From contig JANQPF010000017.1 in the NCBI GenBank assembly GCA_028285415.1, positions 1 through 64,000 on the forward strand: 64,000 bases of DNA, written 5' to 3'. The stretch comes from Pseudomonadales bacterium (GTDB taxonomy: Bacteria; Pseudomonadota; Gammaproteobacteria; Pseudomonadales; Azotimanducaceae). The notes beneath the pieces were generated by a model. The model was not told the DNA's origin. It searched no databases and worked only from the letters and a program-made list of their open reading frames with translations. Below are positions 61,108-64,000 of the stretch, one piece after another; position 1 is the stretch's first letter; the number at the start of each line of letters is the position of its first letter. The position numbers were made by a program, and so were the translations under genes.

Positions 61108-62417
61108 TGTCAGAAGCTACTAACATAGCCGCGCAACAGACTCGTCAGGCGATACTGCTGGGGAACGGACCGTCTCTGGCACGTATTGATCTAGCCCGCG
61201 ACCTGAGTGGTCTTGACAGCTTTGGCATGAACGCGGCGTATCGCTTCTGGCGCGAAATCGACTGGTACCCGACCTATTACGCCTGTCTGGATGTGGTGGT
61301 TGGGGAAAGTCATCTCGAGGCGATCGGCGATCTTGTTGCGGACAGCGAGCGCAATGGGATCCAACGGTTTCTATTGCGCGAGAACATCTACCGCCAGATT
61401 GCAGAGCATGAGCGTACTGAATGCTATGAAGATCTCGTGCAGTCTGGTGCGCTTCCACGGCTCGCGGATGTGACTACAGGATCACACACGCTGCTCTGGG
61501 CTCGGCACCTGGGGTATCAAACACTATTGCTGGCCGGCGTGGATCTGGACTACGTTGAGCAGGTTGAGGGAGCCGTTCGAGAGAACGGGGTGTTGCGGAT
61601 CGAAACTGACGACGGCAATCCGAACTATTTTTTTGAGGGTTATCAACAACCTGGTGATCGATACAATATTCCTAACCCCAGGCCGGGCCTCCATCTCTCT
61701 TCGTGGGCCAATGTTGCAACACGATTGGTATACCCATCGATCGTCGTGAACCTGAACGACCAGTCTGCGCTGAACGTCTTCGTCAAGAACCGTTGCGACA
61801 ACATGACGGTGCCTGGAGCGATACTGCAGCAAACGTCGCGTGCAGCGAGTGGCCGGGCACGCCGACTGCGCGGCCTGACCTGTGCAACCGATGCGTTCAA
61901 CGCACTCAGCAACGAGCTCGAGGCTCTTGTGCAGGCCAATCCGTGGAACAGAGCTTTGATTTACACTCGTGAAAACGAATTTGTGCCTGAACGACACTGG
62001 GCACTCTTCTACGAGCAGGGTCGGGAACGTTTTCGTCTGCACGCGCCAAGGGACCGGCTTCAAAAGACCGAGGACGTGAAGTTCGTCATGTCCAGCATCG
62101 ACGGATTATTCTTCGACACCCTTCTGGGTCATATCGAGAGTATTGCGCGAAAGTCCGCGAATCGAAAACTGACTGCTTACATGAGGCAGAGTTGTGCCGC
62201 TATTGGTGCGCGGCTCCCTGAAAGAATTCGCAAAATCGACACGGCAGACAACATGCGTGATTTCATCGATTGTTACTTCTCGATCAGAGGGCTCATCATC
62301 ATCCTATGCGAGATACTCCTCGCGAGTACCATCGCGGTCCCCACACAGCACCCGCTGCAATTTGCCAGTGCCTTACTGGTGCTCTTCGTGATGGTGCCTC
62401 TGGTTCGCAGACGTTGA
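61107..62417 (+). CDS. GNGPSL-motif protein, DUF115/GT42-like, membrane-anchored
   Basis: A 436-residue protein beginning with AILLGNGPSLARIDLARDL (motif residues 19-24) and FGMNAAYRFW. The Gly-Asn-Gly-Pro-Ser motif occurs in CstII-type sialyltransferases (GT42) and in DUF115/MptE-like proteins. The sequence then differs from both groups; TGSHTLLWARHLGYQTLLLAGVD is reminiscent of the DUF115 core. Two hydrophobic helices end the protein (GLIIILCEILLASTIAV, FASALLVLFVMVPLV). A glycosyltransferase working at the membrane is likely; sialic-acid synthesis genes are not in the window. Confidence 0.65.
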   Translation: MSEATNIAAQQTRQAILLGNGPSLARIDLARDLSGLDSFGMNAAYRFWREIDWYPTYYACLDVVVGESHLEAIGDLVADSERNGIQRFLLRENIYRQIAEHERTECYEDLVQSGALPRLADVTTGSHTLLWARHLGYQTLLLAGVDLDYVEQVEGAVRENGVLRIETDDGNPNYFFEGYQQPGDRYNIPNPRPGLHLSSWANVATRLVYPSIVVNLNDQSALNVFVKNRCDNMTVPGAILQQTSRAASGRARRLRGLTCATDAFNALSNELEALVQANPWNRALIYTRENEFVPERHWALFYEQGRERFRLHAPRDRLQKTEDVKFVMSSIDGLFFDTLLGHIESIARKSANRKLTAYMRQSCAAIGARLPERIRKIDTADNMRDFIDCYFSIRGLIIILCEILLASTIAVPTQHPLQFASALLVLFVMVPLVRRR

Positions 62418-62433
62418 TTTCCGGAAGGCGCTT

Positions 62434-63537
62434 TTGAAAGTCCTGATTCTGTCCGTCACGGCGAAAGGGTCTGAGACGGCCACGGGTCAGCTCATGGATT
62501 TTCTATTCGGCCAGCTGTCGGAGGTGACGACGATGTCGGTTCATACAGGTTTTGCGGCCGATCCACCGGCGAGTCCGGATTTGTGGTTACGTCCCCGCAA
62601 TCTTCTGTCCTCCATCAGGATGATGTTTCGGTTCGATCCTGATGTCGTTTATGTGCGCCCGACTCTGCGTCCGTTACTGTTCAGCTTGTTCACGCTGGTA
62701 ATCGTGCTGCTGCTGCGACGGCCGGTCATCGTGCACATCATGGATCATGAAGAGGGCGTGACTGTAGGCGTTGGAGGGTTTGTCAACCGCTTCTATGCAA
62801 GATATCTACGCTGGTTGGTCAATAGAGCGCGGAGTGCTTTCACGATCTCACCCGGTATGCAGGCCGACTACGAAGCACGTTTTGGGCGCAGCATGCCGCC
62901 GGTGGCTAACGCGGTTACGGTGATGGATTCGACCGATGTGGTGCCACTTCACAGGGAAGATGACCGGGAGGGTCTGTTGCTCGGCTACTTCGGCTCTCTC
63001 GATGCCAAAATGAATCGCGATTCTGTGCGGATGATTGCTGGAGCCGTTGAGCGGTTGAACGACCGGGGATTTGCAGTTCGCCTCAACATATTTACGCGAC
63101 CGCTGTACTTGGAATACGCGCACCGAAGTCTCGACACCGCCCACGTCCATACCCGACCGTATTTGCCGGTGGAACAATATCGGGAACAGCTCAACGCCTG
63201 TGACGCATTGCTGATCGCCTACAATTTCGATGCGGAATCCGTGGCCTACTGTCGTTTTTCGATCGCAAACAAACTCGCAGACTATCTGAGTGCTGGCAAA
63301 GAGGTCATTGTCGTTGGCCCGTTGGAAGTTGAAACTGTTGCTCTGTGTCAAAGCTTCTCGATAGGGCAAACGATCACGGATTCGGCTGACCTGGCAGAGG
63401 AGCTGGGCAGCGCGTTGCGGCACCTAGGCCAGGCGGAATTCGCCCCGGCGCGTGCGGCCGCGATGTATGCCCAGGCCCTTCGTTCGGAGCATGGTCTGAA
63501 CGCTTGGCGAAGTGCGTTTGAAACTGTTTCAGATTGA
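62434..63537 (+). CDS. Glycosyltransferase, GT4-like
   Basis: A 367-residue GT-B protein (MKVLILSVTAKGSETATGQLMDFL, DPDVVYVRPTLRPLLFSLF, FTISPGMQADYEARFG, LLGYFGSLDAKMNRDSVRMI, YCRFSIANKLADYLSAGKEVIVVGP). The donor-side Lys-x-x-Asp-Tyr element matches GT4 relatives. TTG start with GGAAGG seven bases upstream. It lies 16 bases after the preceding gene. Confidence 0.8.
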   Translation: MKVLILSVTAKGSETATGQLMDFLFGQLSEVTTMSVHTGFAADPPASPDLWLRPRNLLSSIRMMFRFDPDVVYVRPTLRPLLFSLFTLVIVLLLRRPVIVHIMDHEEGVTVGVGGFVNRFYARYLRWLVNRARSAFTISPGMQADYEARFGRSMPPVANAVTVMDSTDVVPLHREDDREGLLLGYFGSLDAKMNRDSVRMIAGAVERLNDRGFAVRLNIFTRPLYLEYAHRSLDTAHVHTRPYLPVEQYREQLNACDALLIAYNFDAESVAYCRFSIANKLADYLSAGKEVIVVGPLEVETVALCQSFSIGQTITDSADLAEELGSALRHLGQAEFAPARAAAMYAQALRSEHGLNAWRSAFETVSD

Positions 63538-63625
63538 AGAGTGTAACTCTCGGCGTATTTCGTGCGTATAATTGGCGCCGCGTACGAATAAGGGAGTTGG
63601 CGCCGCTGGCCGGTATCGTAAAAGC

Positions 63626-63820
63626 ATGAGTGAAGATCGAATTTTGTTTCTGGCGCAGAAGATCGAGGAGCTCGAGGACCGGACGCGCGCGATGAATTTG
63701 ATTGATATCGAAACGCTGCAAAGTGAGCTAAAAGAGCTGACCCGTACTGTGAAGCAGCAAGGCGAGATGATCCGGACACTCTCCCGGTCAAGCGAAGATC
63801 GACCACTTCAAACGAAATGA
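63626..63820 (+). CDS. Small coiled-coil protein
   Basis: A 64-residue charged helical protein (SEDRILFLAQKIEELEDRTRAMN, LQSELKELTRTVKQQGEMIRTL) with heptad spacing and no membrane segment. TATAAT occurs at 63567-63572, about 54 bases upstream, without a good -35. Its stop overlaps the next start (ATGA), so it is co-translated with a glycosyltransferase-like gene and may bind it. No family is recognised. Confidence 0.5.
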   Translation: MSEDRILFLAQKIEELEDRTRAMNLIDIETLQSELKELTRTVKQQGEMIRTLSRSSEDRPLQTK

Positions 63821-64000
63821 GGGTTGCCGTTCTCAGCGAAAGGGCATCGGGTACCGGTGCCGCGCAGGCTGCGGTTGAACTTACTCATGCATTGAACGGT
63901 ACAGGTAACGAAACCTGCTTTTTCAGTACAGAATGTGGTCAGCATCTGGGGCTTTCGACATCGGTGTTCGGCGATTGGCGCACGCTATATCAACTTCTCA
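63817..64000 (+). CDS. Glycosyltransferase-like protein, N-terminal fragment (runs off right edge)
   Basis: An open frame from ATG at 63817 to the window end, 61 residues (MRVAVLSERASGTGAAQAAV, then LTHALNGTGNETCFFSTECG). The start resembles GT-B glycosyltransferase N-termini, a Rossmann strand followed by a helix that approaches the acceptor. The rest lies outside the window. Confidence 0.5.
   Translation, partial: MRVAVLSERASGTGAAQAAVELTHALNGTGNETCFFSTECGQHLGLSTSVFGDWRTLYQLL

Noticed and set aside
1-64000. CRISPR arrays, rRNA operons, insertion sequences or prophage genes
   Set aside because: No regularly spaced direct repeats with spacers, no rRNA sequence, and no transposase, integrase or phage structural motifs were found.

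Overview
The window reads as the chromosome of a free-living gammaproteobacterium with roughly 60 % G+C in its core genes. It has ubiquinone synthesis (coq7), a Vfr/CRP-type regulator almost identical to CRP at its C-terminus, LptD/SurA outer-membrane biogenesis, AmgK/MurU cell-wall recycling and the rpsU-dnaG-rpoD operon. From memory, the core gene order runs parallel to the Pseudomonas aeruginosa segment from rpoD to coq7: rpoD, dnaG, yqeY, rpsU, tsaD, folB, cca, spoVR, yeaH, prkA, apaH, apaG, rsmA, pdxA, surA, lptD, amgK, murU, rpe, gph, trpE, trpG, trpD, trpC, vfr, coq7. Many inserted genes are unlike that genus, so I place it in Gammaproteobacteria near Pseudomonadales or Chromatiales-like lineages and no closer.

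Layout. 1-9.7 kb: partial Ycf46-like AAA ATPase, coq7, OsmC, crp with a bidirectional terminator, a SCO1 pair, a Rieske oxygenase converging on an orphan ATP-grasp protein, then trpGDC behind a leader peptide with tandem Trp codons. 9.7-13.2 kb: insert between trpG and trpE with two orphan proteins and a voltage-gated cation channel, then trpE. 13.2-21.5 kb: a CHAD protein, an octahaem lipoprotein cytochrome, and an RND efflux operon divergent from its TetR regulator across three evenly spaced operator-like repeats. 21.5-33.3 kb: gph-rpe, DUF3530, djlA, murU, amgK, and the lptD-surA-pdxA-rsmA-apaG-apaH operon. 33.3-38.4 kb: the prkA-yeaH-spoVR stress operon. 38.4-47.3 kb: cca, folB, tsaD, and rpsU-yqeY-manC-dnaG-rpoD, with a heat-shock-type promoter and a structured leader before rpoD, then a tRNA gene with anticodon CAT.

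Right after the tRNA come decayed repeats carrying tRNA-like 3' ends, and then a surface-glycan cluster that runs off the right edge. It holds an O-antigen ligase, glycosyltransferases, GDP-fucose synthesis (gmd, fcl, fed by manC upstream), an OafA-type acyltransferase, three methyltransferase-type proteins, and an ABC exporter (wzm/wzt) whose ATPase has a C-terminal extension. The most interesting item is the protein encoded just before wzm. It has a membrane anchor, a repeat-built coiled coil and a C-terminal methyltransferase-like domain, the parts expected of a chain-terminating molecular ruler such as WbdD but in reversed order.
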